DNA of 64,000 nucleotides. Origin: Camarhynchus parvulus. Its lineage: Eukaryota > Chordata > Aves > Passeriformes > Thraupidae. The notes below the pieces were generated by a model. That model was given only the letters and a program-made list of their open reading frames with translations. It had not been told where the DNA came from and ran no database searches. Positions 44,363-57,500 of this stretch are shown piece by piece (position 1 is the stretch's first letter; every line of letters starts with the position of its first letter). The position numbers and the translations under genes are program-made. The stretch covers positions 9,651,001 to 9,715,000 of the forward strand of contig NC_044584.1 of assembly GCF_901933205.1 (NCBI RefSeq), written 5' to 3'.

Positions 44363-45129
44363 CCTGAGGCCGCTGCAGGTCCAGGCCCTGCTGTGGTCAC
44401 ACATGGATGGAATGGATATTCCAGCCTGGATCCAGCTGTCTGGGAGCTGTGTTAGTCAATTCCTCCTGTCCTGTCATCCCCTTCAAACTGCCAGGAGTGG
44501 TGATCACTGCACAGGTAGGGACATGCAGGGGCTGAGTTTCTTCATCTCCCAGGGGCAGCCCTGATCCCAAGGAACACGTTGGTGCCTGCAGTGAGAGCGC
44601 TGATCTGCTCAATGCCCAGAACCAGGCTCTGGGTCTTGTTCAGAGTTGTTTTTGAGGGCTGTGTTTGCTGAACACAGTGCTTAGAAAATCTATGGCAAAT
44701 TTAGGAAGGGCATCATGGAGATGTCTCTCAGGGTTTATGACATGTCACAGAGTTTCAGAGGCAGTTTCATGACTCCTTTCAATGTTTTTATTGCATTTTG
44801 TAGTAAAAGCAGGGCTACAGCATTAGTTTATGATAGAAATAGATGCATCAGTAGATACTAAACAAGGAAAGGACTTTTTTTACCAGTGCAGATATGTCTT
44901 GGATCTCAAACAGGAAAAAATACTCATTCTCAGAGCTGTAACAAAGCAAGCACTACGGGTGCAAAACTGCACTTAGCTGTATCAAGTACAATGCAGTCTT
45001 TTAATCCCAAGAAAATGCCACCTGGGGATTTCCACGTGCCTGAATTAAGAGGAAACAGTGTTAAGTATGGTGAAGGTGTGGGAAACACCCTGAGGCCCAA
45101 TTGAGAAGGAGAAACCACACACTTACCAT
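44363..45129. other. Host DNA between two solo LTRs
   Basis: About 770 bases separating two unrelated LTRs. No primer-binding site, gag, pol or env similarity is seen, and the two LTRs differ in sequence, so this is not the interior of one provirus. Confidence 0.7.
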
Positions 45130-45544
45130 TATGACAGTGGTCACAAGGGTTCTTGGATGAGGGAAGAGACAAGAATGTTGACTCCATATTCAGGAGGCTT
45201 GATTTATTATTTTATGATATATGTTACATTAAGACTATACTAAAGAATAGGAGGAAAGGTTTCCTCAGAAGGCTAGGCTAAGAATAGAAAGGAATGAATA
45301 ACAAAGATCTGTGGCTCGGACAGAGAGTTCAAGCTATCTGGTTTGTGGCTTTGTTAGCAAGAGAGTTGATACTGTTGTCTATCGCAATTGATTGTTAGCA
45401 TCCAAGGTGTCCTGATCACAGACACACCTGATGCATTCCACAGCAGCAGATAACCATTGTTTACATTTTGTTTCTGAGGCCTCTCAGCTTCTCAGAAGGA
45501 AAAAATCCTAAAGAAAAGGATTTTCACAAAAGTTGTCTGCGACA
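45130..45544 (-). mobile_element. Solo LTR, songbird ERV family B, with target-site duplication
   Basis: Read on the minus strand it begins TGTCGCAGACAACTTTTG, then has TCCTTTTCTTTAGGATTTTT, GAGAAGCTGAGAGGCCTCAG, ATCTGCTGCTGTGGAATGCA, TCTATTCTTAGCC, TTTAGTATAGTCTTAATGT, AATAAA at 45208-45203, CATGGAGTC-like TATGGAGTCAAC and an end GACCACTGTCATA. This matches a common songbird solo LTR known to me. The flanking TACCAT (45124-45129) and TACCGT (45545-45550) form a 6-base duplication with one difference, fitting ERVK-type integration. The last dinucleotide appears changed from CA to TA. No internal genes remain. Confidence 0.85.
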
Positions 45545-45552
45545 TACCGTTA

Positions 45553-48500
45553 TTGTCTGTGCTGGGAGATTCTGCTCTTTTTTTACCACACTGTCCAGAT
45601 TAAAATGTTTGCTTGTGACCTGCAGCACTATGCACCTGATTCTGCTCCTGCTGATGTCTGTGGCAGGGGTACATTAGTGTGATCTTCCAAGCATTCACTT
45701 CTCTGTGAAAGGCAGGGAGAAGCAGAGTGGCCTCACAGGCTCCAATGACCATTTCCAGCACAAAATCTGATGCAATTAGGCTCTATTTGAGTCTATTATA
45801 GTGGAATTTTCCTGCCAATATTGTGCTGTGAATGTACCATATATGAGCAGCGGGGATGCCTGGCTCGTCCTGCTGGCTTGGAGAGGACAAAGGGTGTTTC
45901 AGAATGTGTCTCTGCTGTGGGATGCAGCTTCCCACATGGCCAGGGCAGGCAGAATTGGCTTTAAGGTAATCAAATGAACTGCTGTACCCACAGGGATGGC
46001 TCAAAGTAGTTTTCAAGGACTTTTGGCAAACAGCATGTCCAGCTTGGACTTCCTTAGCTATGGTTTGAGATTGATAGTCCTGCCTTGTGTGACAGGGTAA
46101 AATCCAGCTGGGCACACGGTGCTGCTGGGACCTTCCTCTGCACCAGAGGCGCCCAGGGATAGGCTGGAAGGGACAGTGGTCCCTGTCAGCCACAAACATG
46201 TTTTCCTCACAGCCCTCAGATGTTTTTCTGATCCTCCCCAGACCTTTGTTCAGGCGCCAACATCCCACCAGAGCCACTGGAGGAAAACAGGTCTCAGGGA
46301 AAGGCCTCCAACGCTGACACAAATTATGTGAGGATTCAAACAAGTCCTAACCTGACATTTTTCAAAGTGAAATGCAGGACCTGCCGCTCGCTGATTGCTT
46401 TTGGCCTGTAACAGCAGCTGAAGCACAAACAACATCATTTGCTGTGGATGATGACAAGGAGAGAAAAGAGGAACAGGGAAGGAGTGAGAAAAAAAGAAAT
46501 ATTGAATCAAATTATGGCAGAAAAGGAGCTTCTTTATAGACAGTTTTGATCAAACTATTAATTTTGTGTGTATGCTTAGAAATGATTGTGATGTATTCAC
46601 TGCCCATGCCAGAACTATAAAGCTTGTTTTATCAAATACTGAGGAAGGAGGAATTCTCTTCCCTTCCTCAGCAGGGCTTGACCACTAGGGCAGGGATATC
46701 TGAGGGCTTTGTGCAGTCCATGACAATGGAGAAGGTTGAAAGGAATTTCCCCAGGATGCTCCAGGCTGGGATGCCTAAGGCTGACATCTGAGAGGGGTTT
46801 GGGCAAATGGGGCCCATTTTGTGCAGCCCATCATGGACATTTCCCCTCTTTCCCAGCAAACCAGGCGGCAGGCTCTTCCTCATGAGATTGAAGCTGTCTG
46901 TGGTTGCAGGGGGAGTTCTCTCAGAAAGGTGAGGTGAGGTGAGACACCTCCAAGCATTACCCACACCTTGCAGAACTAACTTCTGCAGGAAACCTATAAA
47001 AGTAGGGAGAGAGGAATAAAAACTATATTGCATTCCAGCGGAGCCAAAGACCATGGTCTCTTTAAATGTTATTGAGTCAATAATTAAGTGAATTTGGAGT
47101 GTGAACTGTGTATCCACTTTAAATGGATTAATGATATGAGAATTCATACAAAATTGCTGTGTTGATTTTGTGTTAATGGCTTTTTGAATATAAGCTGAAC
47201 TATTAACCAAGGATAAGTGGAACTAATGTGGCAGCGTTACAATGGAAATATAATTGAAGGGATGGTCTGCCATTTGTAAAGGGCCTTGTTTCTCTGGAGT
47301 GGGTTGGGAGAACAAAGGATCCCTTGGACAGATTAGAAGGATGTCAGTGGGGTGGGAAGGCTTTACATAGAGGGATGCTCAAAAGAGCCTTGAATGCTTA
47401 AATGAATGCTCAGGGAGGAGTGCAGTTCAGATATCAATAGTGACATTGGAGACAGCCAGCAGAGAGGGTATCTACTTTGTTCTCCAGTTTGTGCCTCAAA
47501 TCTCTCAGGATATTCCCAGGACTGCTGTGCTTTATGCCAGCAGCCAAGGAGCAAATATTCCCAAGATCTTGAGGAAAAATTTGTGCTTCAACTGCGTTTT
47601 ACATGACTCAACCTTTCCCTTGGCTTCATCCCATCCTGAGCATAGTGTGGCAGGGACAGGGCAAGCACAGGAAAAACTGTGTTGGTTGGTAGAGGGAGGC
47701 ACAACGAGTGGGAACAGCATGAAAAATGAGCAGAAGGAAATGTAAGCTGGCTGGCAGTGTGGTTTTTTTCCAAACAGCAAATTCTGGTGTATTGTGGAAT
47801 CCCCATTACTTGAATAATTTAAATATAAACTGGATAAAAGCCCTCATGAAAATACTACAGAGTGCTGACTTGGTTGACCTATTCAGTCTTTCCAGCTCTT
47901 AGTTTTTGGCAGCTGTGGTTAAAATAGTGGATTGAAACAGCTGGTGGATGACCTTCTTTGTTCCTCTTTGATTCCTTTCCCTCCCCTCTCAGAGGCAGCA
48001 TCCAAGGTGCTGAGTGGACAGTCTGGGTGCAGCCCACAAAGGCAGGAGAAATTTGGGGTACCCAGGAACCCTGAAGCCTTGAATATCCCCTCACTTATGG
48101 CTGTCTCCTGCTCCAGTGTGGTTCCTTTTGATTTGGGCAGGGTTAAGATCAGGCTGGAGACATTTGATGCTGATTATTTTATATAATGCTGTGGTAATAC
48201 CATGTCAGTCCTTGGCAGTAAGTTGGATCTGGGGGTGCAGAAGTGTGGGTTGAGGGTAACTGTGGTAAAATTGCTGACTGGGTGGGAAATGTGGACAGTT
48301 TTCTGCTGTATTAGGTATGGAACTGGCTCAATGGGATGTCTCACAAGGGCCAGGCTGTGCAGGGAAGGAGGTTGAAGCAGGGGCTGAGGGAAGAGAGCAA
48401 AGGTTCTCACATTTAGCAATGGCAGCCAGTGGGTCTGCTCAGGCGCACCAAGTAACTTCACACTATGCCTGTCTGAAACTGAGATAAAATGTGCATGGAT

Positions 48501-51500
48501 TTCAGAGCTACTTCTGAAAAGCCACCCACAAGAGGAGATCTGCTCTTTGTAAAAACGAGTGTTCACCTCTGCCTCTCCAAGGACTGGCTTTAAAACCACA
48601 GACTTTATATTTTGAGGTGAAGCTGCAAGTCCTCTGTTGCTCTTGTGTTATTGCCAGTGATTGAAAAAGTACTGATGGGACCTGGTTGAATGCCCAGATG
48701 TCTGTGAAAGCCATTGATTCTTTAATGAGTGTTAGATCAGGCTCCAGAGGTCTGCACATAAAAGCAGCAAAGTTTTATCAAAAAAACCAAATCGGTGCTC
48801 TGACTTTATGGGCATTATATACACAGAATTGTGTTGGTGATTAGAGGTGTCATTTATAAAATAATGCTGCTGATAGTTAAAGAAAATGTAAATAAATCCT
48901 TAATCATGTTGTACATTCTTGTAAAGCCTGTCTGCCAGAACTACAAACAAACACACACTAGCAGCATATAGGTGTTTGGAAAATAAACTGCCTGATTAAC
49001 TAATCTCATCTAACAGAGGCTTAATGATAAACTGAATTGTAAGGATTTTGTCATTTGTTACTATAAATATGATTGTGTTTCAAGGTCAGAATTTTGATTC
49101 CTTTAACTTCATAAAAACGCATGCTTCAAAGAAATTAAAGTTGTTTTGTGTTATAGATTGAAAATATAAGGCATCTTACAGTTTTGGGTGAAACTGTGCC
49201 ATTATTGGTTGGGTCTGGTAATTGATACACAAAATCCTGATTCTTTGTTATTTTTTTTTCCCAGAGAGAATCAAATCTCCACATTTCCAAAATACTCAGT
49301 ACACTTAGAAATCTACGTCTTTGTGTGCAAATTTACATTTGCAAATATACAAATGTATATTTGCATTTTTAAATGTTCAATTTGTCAAAAGCCTTTCCCC
49401 ATTGATATTAACATACATATTATCATGCTCAGTGCTTCAGGTCTGTTCCCTCCTCTCTCTGGGACCCAGCTCAGTGCAGCTGAGCATAAGTCTCCATTTG
49501 TGGTGGGATGAATGCTTCCTTAGTGCTGCATTTTGATACATTTACTCATCTCCCTTGAATATCCCTTTATTTCACCAGCATTCCAGTCGAGTAATGGACA
49601 TACCAGTCAGCTATTTTGCACTTACAGAGTAATGCAGTTCTTAACAGATGGGAAGATCTATGAGCAGCTATTCATAAAGGGGAGGAGGAATGAATGCAGG
49701 TCAGCCCAGGAGCGTGGCAGGGTGGGATTGCCAGAGGCTGGGAATAGCTTTGATTTTTTTCACAGTACCAGGGCTATGTATCCTTTCACTGCCAGACATA
49801 TGGGAAGCCCCTAATGAGGCTTACATTATTGCTACTTAATATGCAAGTTGTTTCAAAGCAAGTGAAACTTGCAGTGGTAATGAACACTTAAGCAAAACAC
49901 ATTTTTCTTCACTGGCCCATTACTATCCAGAGATAGTTAATATCTGCTAAATGATTTTTCTCTCAAAGATAATGCCCAGAGAAGCTGTTACTGCCTCCTC
50001 CCATGCAAAAATTATGTCAAATTCTCTAAAAGTAGGAGGTTGACTTTACAACCACAGTCTCTGAAAGCAAAATATAAAGTCTGGCAACCTTTCCACTTGC
50101 TTCTGGTGCCTACAGGGAATGCCCGGGTTACGTTTTTGAGGTTTTCTCCAAAGTCAGAGCAAAACAGTTGTGTTGTGTTTTGTTTGTTTTGATGGTTAAA
50201 ATTATCAGTTAATTAAATGCTTCCAGTAGGTAACACTTTTATAAAGGTGCCAAGCATCACAGGAGGAGTGTTGTGGCCCCCAATCAGCGACCACGCCACA
50301 GCTCAGCGAGGGAGCACACACCCACAGAGTATCTGCCACGATGTTTTTGGGCAGAGGCACTTCCTCCAGGAGCAACGATAGCCATTGTCTGACTGCTGTC
50401 AAAGCAGCTCTTCTTAGAGGCAAAGACAACTTGTGCACAGCCTCCTGCCTGCCCCCTGGAACACAGCAGCTCTGATGGTCATGTGCCTCCTCAGCGTCAC
50501 AACAGTTGTCCCCAACAAAGCTCCCCTTTATGGGAGCTTGGCTGCTCTGTTAGCAGCAGAGAGGTTTTGGCACTGCCAGCAGCATCACTTGGCTGCAGCA
50601 GACTTCAGCAAACCCTTTCTGAATGCTCAAGGAATGAATTGGAACCCTCTGTTCATTTGCAAGCCTGGGTGTGTTGGAGAGCAGCGACACTGTGGAGGCA
50701 CCCAGAGTGTGCTCAGCCCCTGGCACCTGGACAGGCAAAGGAGAAGCCCAGCTTGGGAGCAGGGTGACTGCAAGAATTGCATCATGTATGTGTGTCATTT
50801 GCCCCTCTGGGTTCAAGGCTGGTTAATACAGGCTGTTCTTTGCCCCAAGAGCAGCGTTTCCTTGGCTCAGAGCTGGCTCTGGTTGCAGTCCTATGGAAAC
50901 CAGAGGAGAAGCAGATGAGCCATGTGCTTGGGGACCTGCTTTGCAGAAGATGTCTTTGCTTCTTGCCAGCCCATCTCAGCCAAAAAAAAATAGCTGTTCT
51001 TCCTCTGGGAGGCTCCATGGAGGGGTATTTCCTTAAAGGAAGAAAACTTCTCTTTCTCTTCTCTGCCTTTCCAGTTAGGACCTATCTCCTTCCCTTCTCC
51101 TCCCCACCATCCCCATGGCTGTTTCTCATCCTGTGGCAGCAAGTCCTTTCTACCTGAAAAAATTACTCAGATGGCTGTTCTACATCCAGATACAGAGTTT
51201 GTATTCCCAATTTGTTTAATAATCTAGACAGTTAAATTAGAATAATATTAAAGGGCAGTTGAGTAAGGATGAAATGCAAACAGTGCTGCCAACTTCAATA
51301 GAAAAATATATTGAGTCAGGTTTTCATGAATTACACAGTAATCTTAAAAATCACAGTTAAAATGGCTAAATTGGTCCCTTTTTCATTTTGTGTCCTGATT
51401 TCTGGGTCTTTAGGGTATAACCATAAAGTCTAGAAAATTGCTGTTAATAAAAATTAAGAGAGGAGCTCGTGGAGTTTCTCATGTCATTGCACGCTTCTGG

Positions 51501-54216
51501 CAGCCAAGGCTGGAGAACACTCAGAAATCATAAGACTCGAGATAAAAATCATGTGAGTTGGCAATACTGCTCCAAGACTCCCCAGAGACTCTGTACCTTC
51601 TTCAGGGAGAATAACTGCTCTTTTAAAACATTGCAAAATTAATCAGGGGAGAGGATCAGCTGGAATAAAGGGGAGAGAGTTTTGCCATGACTGGGGTTTA
51701 TGGCCAGAGGAGGCTGACTCATGGCTCACTGCAGCTCTGCTGCATGTCCTGTCATGCTGCTCATTCAGAGCCCCAGACACGTCTGGGATGAGATGAAGGC
51801 ACGTTGTGTGTCTTGACTTCCTATGGAGAACCAGCAGAATTGGTGTTGCCTGGGTCAGGGAGATTAAACAGCCTCTCATCAGGAGAGTGGCACGGCAGCA
51901 GTGAGTTGAAATCTCTACATGACCACGGTGCAGGAAAGCCTTGTTTTCTTCCCTCAGTAAAGGGAAAGGCCAATTTTCATCTTCCTCCAGCCTAGACAAT
52001 ATTTCTGAAGTTAGTTATACTCCTGTTTGTGACCACAGAGTTATACTTAGTCTGTCAGACCCTATTGATTTCCAAGTGTCAAAATTTTATTGCAATATTA
52101 TTAAGTACATTATAGCTGTTTGAATAGTACTTTCAAGGCTCTGTTCCCTGGTTGATCTGTGAATGATTTACAAACTGCTGCTGGTTTCTGAGCTTACCAT
52201 TAATTTCTGTACCATGTAGTTATTTGGAAATGTGTATAATTCAAGCAAATCATTGACAGCACACAAAATGTTCCTGTACAAAGGGAGATGTTCTAAAGCA
52301 CAGAGGTGCCACATGAATGACAAACAAGCACTGAAAGACTGGAAAAGCTCAGCTTCCATGTCCTAGATGTACAACCTTTTAGGGAACTTGTCCATTTACT
52401 CTTTGTGGAGTATAATCAGCCCTCTTGGTTTTGACTGTGATTTGATGGTTACAGCAGGAAAATTATGAAGGGAAGAGCAGATGGTGAGTCTGACCACCAC
52501 CAGCCAGGCAAAGCCTGCATCTTGCTCCTTGGGGTCCAAGATTGATGTTCCCCATAATTACAACATGCTTTGGTCAGGATTGTGGAAGGAGTTTTGCCTC
52601 AGCATCATCAGAACCAAGGGGCTGCGAGCTCACATGGGTGGAGGAGGAGATATTTCCAAGTGTTTTCACTGCTTCCTCACATGTCTGCAGTGAAGGAGTT
52701 GAATTAGACATAGCTGCTTGACAAACTGTGGTCTCAAAGTTGATAGATGGGGAAAATCTAGGGAAGGTGCCCAAGTTTACTCCAAGCTGAGTCCCCCTGA
52801 GTCCTTCATTTTACTCGGAGGGAGGCTGGTGTGCAGTTTGCAGCTCTGACTGAGACTCTGCCATGTGCTTGCTTCAAATATACCTTTAAAAATGTGTGGA
52901 GCAGGATTTAATTTTTTTACTTCTTGACTGTGGTGCTAGAAAGATAAAGGGAAAAGCTGTAAACAACTGGCATGGGTTGGAGGTGGGTGGAAGACATGTT
53001 GGTGCTTGTTAGAGACCAGGAAACAGAGTCCTAATTCTCCTTTCATTGCTATTGTACAATTTAGGAATAACTCCGCAGTCTGTACAACACTGAGAGGAAA
53101 ACAGAGTGAAAAATGTCTTCCCACCTAAAAGGTGTTTCTTGGCAGATGCATTCTGGCTGTGGCCTGTAGGTTGCAGCAGTGTATGCTTTTCATTAGAACA
53201 CGCCACTTCATCTTTTGTTTTCCCAAAGGGGAATTCCCCAATGAGATAAACCAACTCATATTTGGTCGTATCACTTAAAAAAAATAAATAACCAGCCTTG
53301 ATCTTGCTGGTGAGACAAAAGGATGTTGTTCTTTCAGCTTTTTGGTGCGTGGGTGTGAACTATGCTGAGCCCTTTGGACCAAGTGAATCAGCACCATGAG
53401 GACCAGCAGCACAGGAGGGCCTTCCCAGCAAGATGAAAAAACAGTGGGAAAGACAAGGACACACCATGAGAAATGCTGGGAAAAAACTGGCCCTGGAGAG
53501 GTCACATCCCATTAGGTCAATTAAATTTCTATGTTTTCTGTTATTTTTGGATCCGAGGCTAGCACAAATCCATGTGGTTGTCTGTTAATCCAATGTATCG
53601 TGCAGCAATGGAGGTGTGCAAATAATGTCCCACCACACACAGGATTGCAGAGAGAAACTGCTCTACTTTAACATGATCCTGTCATGTGCTGCACAAATTA
53701 AAAACTTTAGCAGATGGCACTGATGTAACTCTGCTGCAAAGATAGGAATAAACATCAACTTCATATGTCAAGTTCATTCACTTTGTTGATTACTCACAAA
53801 ATATTAATTTTTTTTTTACTTTGTGACTGTAGTGCTAGAAAGATAAAGAGAATAGTTGTAAGAATAACAGCTAGTAAGTAAGAGAAATAGTACAAACCAA
53901 AATTCTGTGCGTGCTTAAATGACAAAATGTTCTGTTTTGCACCAAGAGATCCTGAGAAGAGTCCAGCACTTTGTAAAGCCAGTCATAAACATATAAGAAT
54001 ATATGAATGCCAATGGAAATTATTGACTGAACAATCTCCTTTTTGGTGGGAAATGTTTTATCAATATTTATGCTGCTCTGCTTGAAATAGTAATGGCAGA
54101 ATAGAAAAAACAGTCAAAACTCTGAAAAATTTAGAGCATGTTCTCAATTGGCTGAAAACCAGAAGTCATCATGTGATTTTTTTTAAAGAAAAGGCAGTCT
54201 CTGTTACTTCAGATTC
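45553..54216. other. Intergenic DNA, no gene seen
   Basis: Non-coding. Minus-strand frames of 186 codons (45783-46343) and 180 codons (46668-47210) have no recognisable domain. A short (GGTGA)n run is at 46927-46942. A POU-type palindrome is at 49.34 kb. A GC-richer stretch at 50.3-51.1 kb has no coding homology that I can see. Confidence 0.6.
49337..49366. promoter_or_regulatory. Inverted POU-octamer palindrome
   Basis: An 11-base perfect stem TGCAAATATAC / GTATATTTGCA flanks the loop AAAT (49340-49365). The right arm completes the canonical octamer ATTTGCAT (49359-49366) and the left arm contains ATTTGCAAAT (49337-49346). Octamers bind POU factors (OCT1, OCT4, BRN). Whether it is functional cannot be read from sequence; an AT-rich region can produce such palindromes by chance. 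Confidence 0.4.
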
Positions 54217-54530
54217 ATCTGGCTTAAGGCCAGAAAGGACCTTTAGATCATTTACTCTGGCATTTTGTTTAATGAAGGCCAGTTATCCCTATATTTAGCC
54301 TGAAAACTTATATTTGGTTAACTTTTTTTTTCCAGAAATGCAAATAGAGTCTAGTTTTGACTTGTATAGGCTGAGAACTGCAAAACCCACCATTTCCTCT
54401 GTATTTTCTATGAGCAGTGTATAACTTTCCCAATTAAAATGTGCTGTGATTGCTCCCTTAAAACTGTCTTCACATTTCAGACCTTCCTTCTTGTCATGCT
54501 TTGCTGCTTTAGATGAAAGGGTCCTCCAGT
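54217..54530 (-). mobile_element. Very old CR1-like LINE fragment
   Basis: TTAAGGCCAGAAAGGACC followed by TTTAGATCATTTACTCTGGC, ATGAAGGCCAGTTATCCCTA and TTTAGCCTGAAAACTTATAT resembles the reverse complement of the 3' end of the older CR1 group seen in turtles and crocodilians (GGCCAGAAGGGACCAT, ATCATCTAGTCTGACC, CCCTGTATTGAGCCCAA). Heavily diverged; the right end is uncertain. Confidence 0.55.
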
Positions 54531-57500
54531 TTTTTCTTCTTTTGCGTGTATAAACACACTGTAATCACCTTTCCATTGTTTTGCTGCTTAACCAGATTGA
54601 TTGAATTCCATAAAAAGTATATGACATTTTACTAAATTACTTTCAACTCATTCCTTATTCAAGTTTTCAGCAGCCTTAAAAAATGCAAGTGCTAAAACAG
54701 GACAGTTTTGCTGGTGCTGTGTGCAGAGGTAAGAATCCACCCCCAATTCTCTTCTTTTAGAATATCCAAAGGTCAAATTTGCTTATTTGCCTCATTTTTT
54801 TCTCTTTTCTAGAACGAGGGCTCACATTCAGTTGCTTAACTCTCTCCCAACCCTCTGCTTTGTGGAGTCCTCCTTGCTGCCTGTATGATGACCTACATTC
54901 CTCACTGATGGCTGTCACACTTTGGGTTTGGTGGAATTAAACATACCTTGTTTTCAGAGCCCAAAACTGATAAATAAGGCATGTTGGTCCCCATGATTAA
55001 CCCCTTATATTCTGATCCTGCATGTCAGATTGCTGGGGCTTTGCAACCACTGGCTCTGGTTGCCTTGCAAACCTGTCATGCTACAAATAACCTTTCTTTA
55101 CAGATGTTTCATAATGGTTTTATAACCAGCAGGTTGAGTTCTGCTGAGTCCTGTGACTCACCAAACTCCATGTGTTGCATCTCTGTGGTTCTCTTTATTA
55201 AGCAAATTTGTAATTTCATCAGGGAATGACATCAGATTTATGTGATGAGGCCTGTTTACCATAAGCCATGATTAGTGGCGTTAATTATATTTCTCTACTA
55301 GATTATTTTAATTAATTATCTTTATTAATCAGTGTTTTTATCAGCTTTGCCTCAGCTGGCATTGATGCTGGCCAGCTGGCTCACACTTGAGCTCCACTTG
55401 ACTCTTGGCACCACATGAGCTGTCGTCCACTTTTCAGGAATTTCCCCCATGTTAGCATATTTATTAAAACTAATTCCAGCAGGCTTGATCTTTGTGGCTC
55501 AGACACTTCATGTCGCTGCTGCTCTCTGTGCCCTTTCTCTCCAGAGGCTTTCCTAGTAAGAGTTGAGAGGGCACACTGTCATCACAGCACTGTCATCCAG
55601 CAATTCCTCTACGTCACAGCAACTTTCATGTTAAATTGGCAGATGTTATTACCTTTGGGCTTTTCTGTCATTACTGAGTGATTGTTTTAGTTCCCCTTCT
55701 TATTGTGGGGATAAAATCAGATGATAGAAGCACTGCACCTAAAACTTGAGGACAGATAAATGAGATCTACGAGCTTTAGCAAGCACCAGTCTCCAAAAGT
55801 CTTCTCTTGTGTGAAGGTTTCTGCAGTTCTGCCATAGTCAGAGGCAGTGAATCACTCAAATCTGTCCTGTGCTGAGGCTAGCATTACTCCAGAGAGCTCA
55901 GCCAGCAGGAATCTCCCAATGATCCATGCAGACTCACATCCATTTCCCCACCAGCACAGGCCATGGCTGAGTTCCTGGGGACCAATATTGGCCTTGTGTG
56001 GGCTGCGGTGGAGACTTGAGCTGTGACGTTTCCATGTGAGCAGCACTAAAAACAGCCTCAGGCACTCTGGGAGTCTTTCAAACAGAGCTTCTATTTAATC
56101 TGGTGTGTTATGGAAAACTCTGGGCAAGCTTTCCACTCAGAGACATTATATTTTAAGGGCACTCTGTGAAGTACAGCATTCTTTTTTTATCATTTATCTC
56201 TAGGAAAATAAATAGAAGTCCTTATAACAATTAAATACCCATCTGTTACTCTCAGGAAGCTGGGGGTATAATGCCAGAAAAGTAAACCAATCTTTTCATC
56301 AGTTGTTGGGTATTCAGATTCAGTGATCAAGAAGACAGTTCAATGACACACATATTCTAGTTTATATGGCTAAAGGAGAAGGAAAATCATGACAGAAGGA
56401 CCATTTGTGCCCAACCAAAAACTAAATTAAATGCAAATGCATCCAGATGCACCATGGAACCATCCATCTACAGATTCCCTTTGTTCTTGGAAGTGCCAGT
56501 GACACTGTGGTAGAATTGGATGCTACAGATCCATTGGCAAATGGATCTACAGCACAAAATGTGTGATCAAAACCAAAATTGTGAGTGAGAGTGAAGAATT
56601 TTGCCAAAGAATCTGGTAATTTAGAACAGATTTAAAAATCTCTGTCTCAGCAATAAGTAGCAGTCTCATTAGCAGTACCTCCAACCTCCACAAATCCCTG
56701 CTGCCCGTTGTTCTGGGAAGAATCTCATGCACAAGCAATGGATGCTCTGATTTGGGCTGTGTTCATAGAATAGTTTCAAATCTGGCTAACAAGTGCCAAA
56801 ATCTTGACTGAAAAGTGATATCAGAAGCACTTGTTAAAGCTGCCTGCAAACATATCTCTCATCATCCCCATTTTGCATACCCAGAGGTTAGCTCAAATAA
56901 CTGACAATAATGTCAAGCAGATCTCATTTATGCTATAATTATCTTTACTCACATATGTCACCAAACATAATTGTTTTCTCAGTGTTTTAAGAGTCCTTTT
57001 AGAGACAGGGAGATGTGGAAATGTCTTTCTAACATGAGTTTAGGAGCATCTGAAAGAAGCTGCAGCTGAAGAGAGGCTGGGATGTGCACAGCTGTTTGTG
57101 CTTCCAGCTGGTTTTGGTATATTCTCCGGGTGGAGCAGACATTGATAGCTGTTCCCTTATAAAATATGGAACAGTACTTTATGACCTAATACATTTTCCA
57201 GTCCCAGGGCCTGATCCAGAGTCCTCTTGGCTCCCTGAGCAGGCTTCCAGTGCCACCAGTAGAGCTCTATCAAGTTCTTAATGAACCAAGGCTAGTGAGG
57301 GGTAATTTAGGGCCATTATCTTTGTAGGGTTGCATATGGTTCGGTGATGCTCCAACATTTGCCTCCAGAGCTGTCTCCCTGCTGCTTCCCTTGCTTTCAT
57401 GAGCTGTTTTTCCACCACCCTTCAGAGATTTAAACACGACAGCTCTGGGTCTCTCACACTGACTGAGGCCACTTGCCATGGAGTCAGCAGTGGTGCTCTC

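Noticed and set aside
45783..47210. Two minus-strand frames of 186 and 180 codons
   Set aside because: No recognisable domain, no splice-bounded conserved segment and no retroviral similarity, despite lying next to a solo LTR. Length is within what chance gives in 64 kb.
57210..57232. GGGCCTGATCCAGAGTCCTC, also similar to the MITE terminus
   Set aside because: A single short match without an inverted partner; could be chance.
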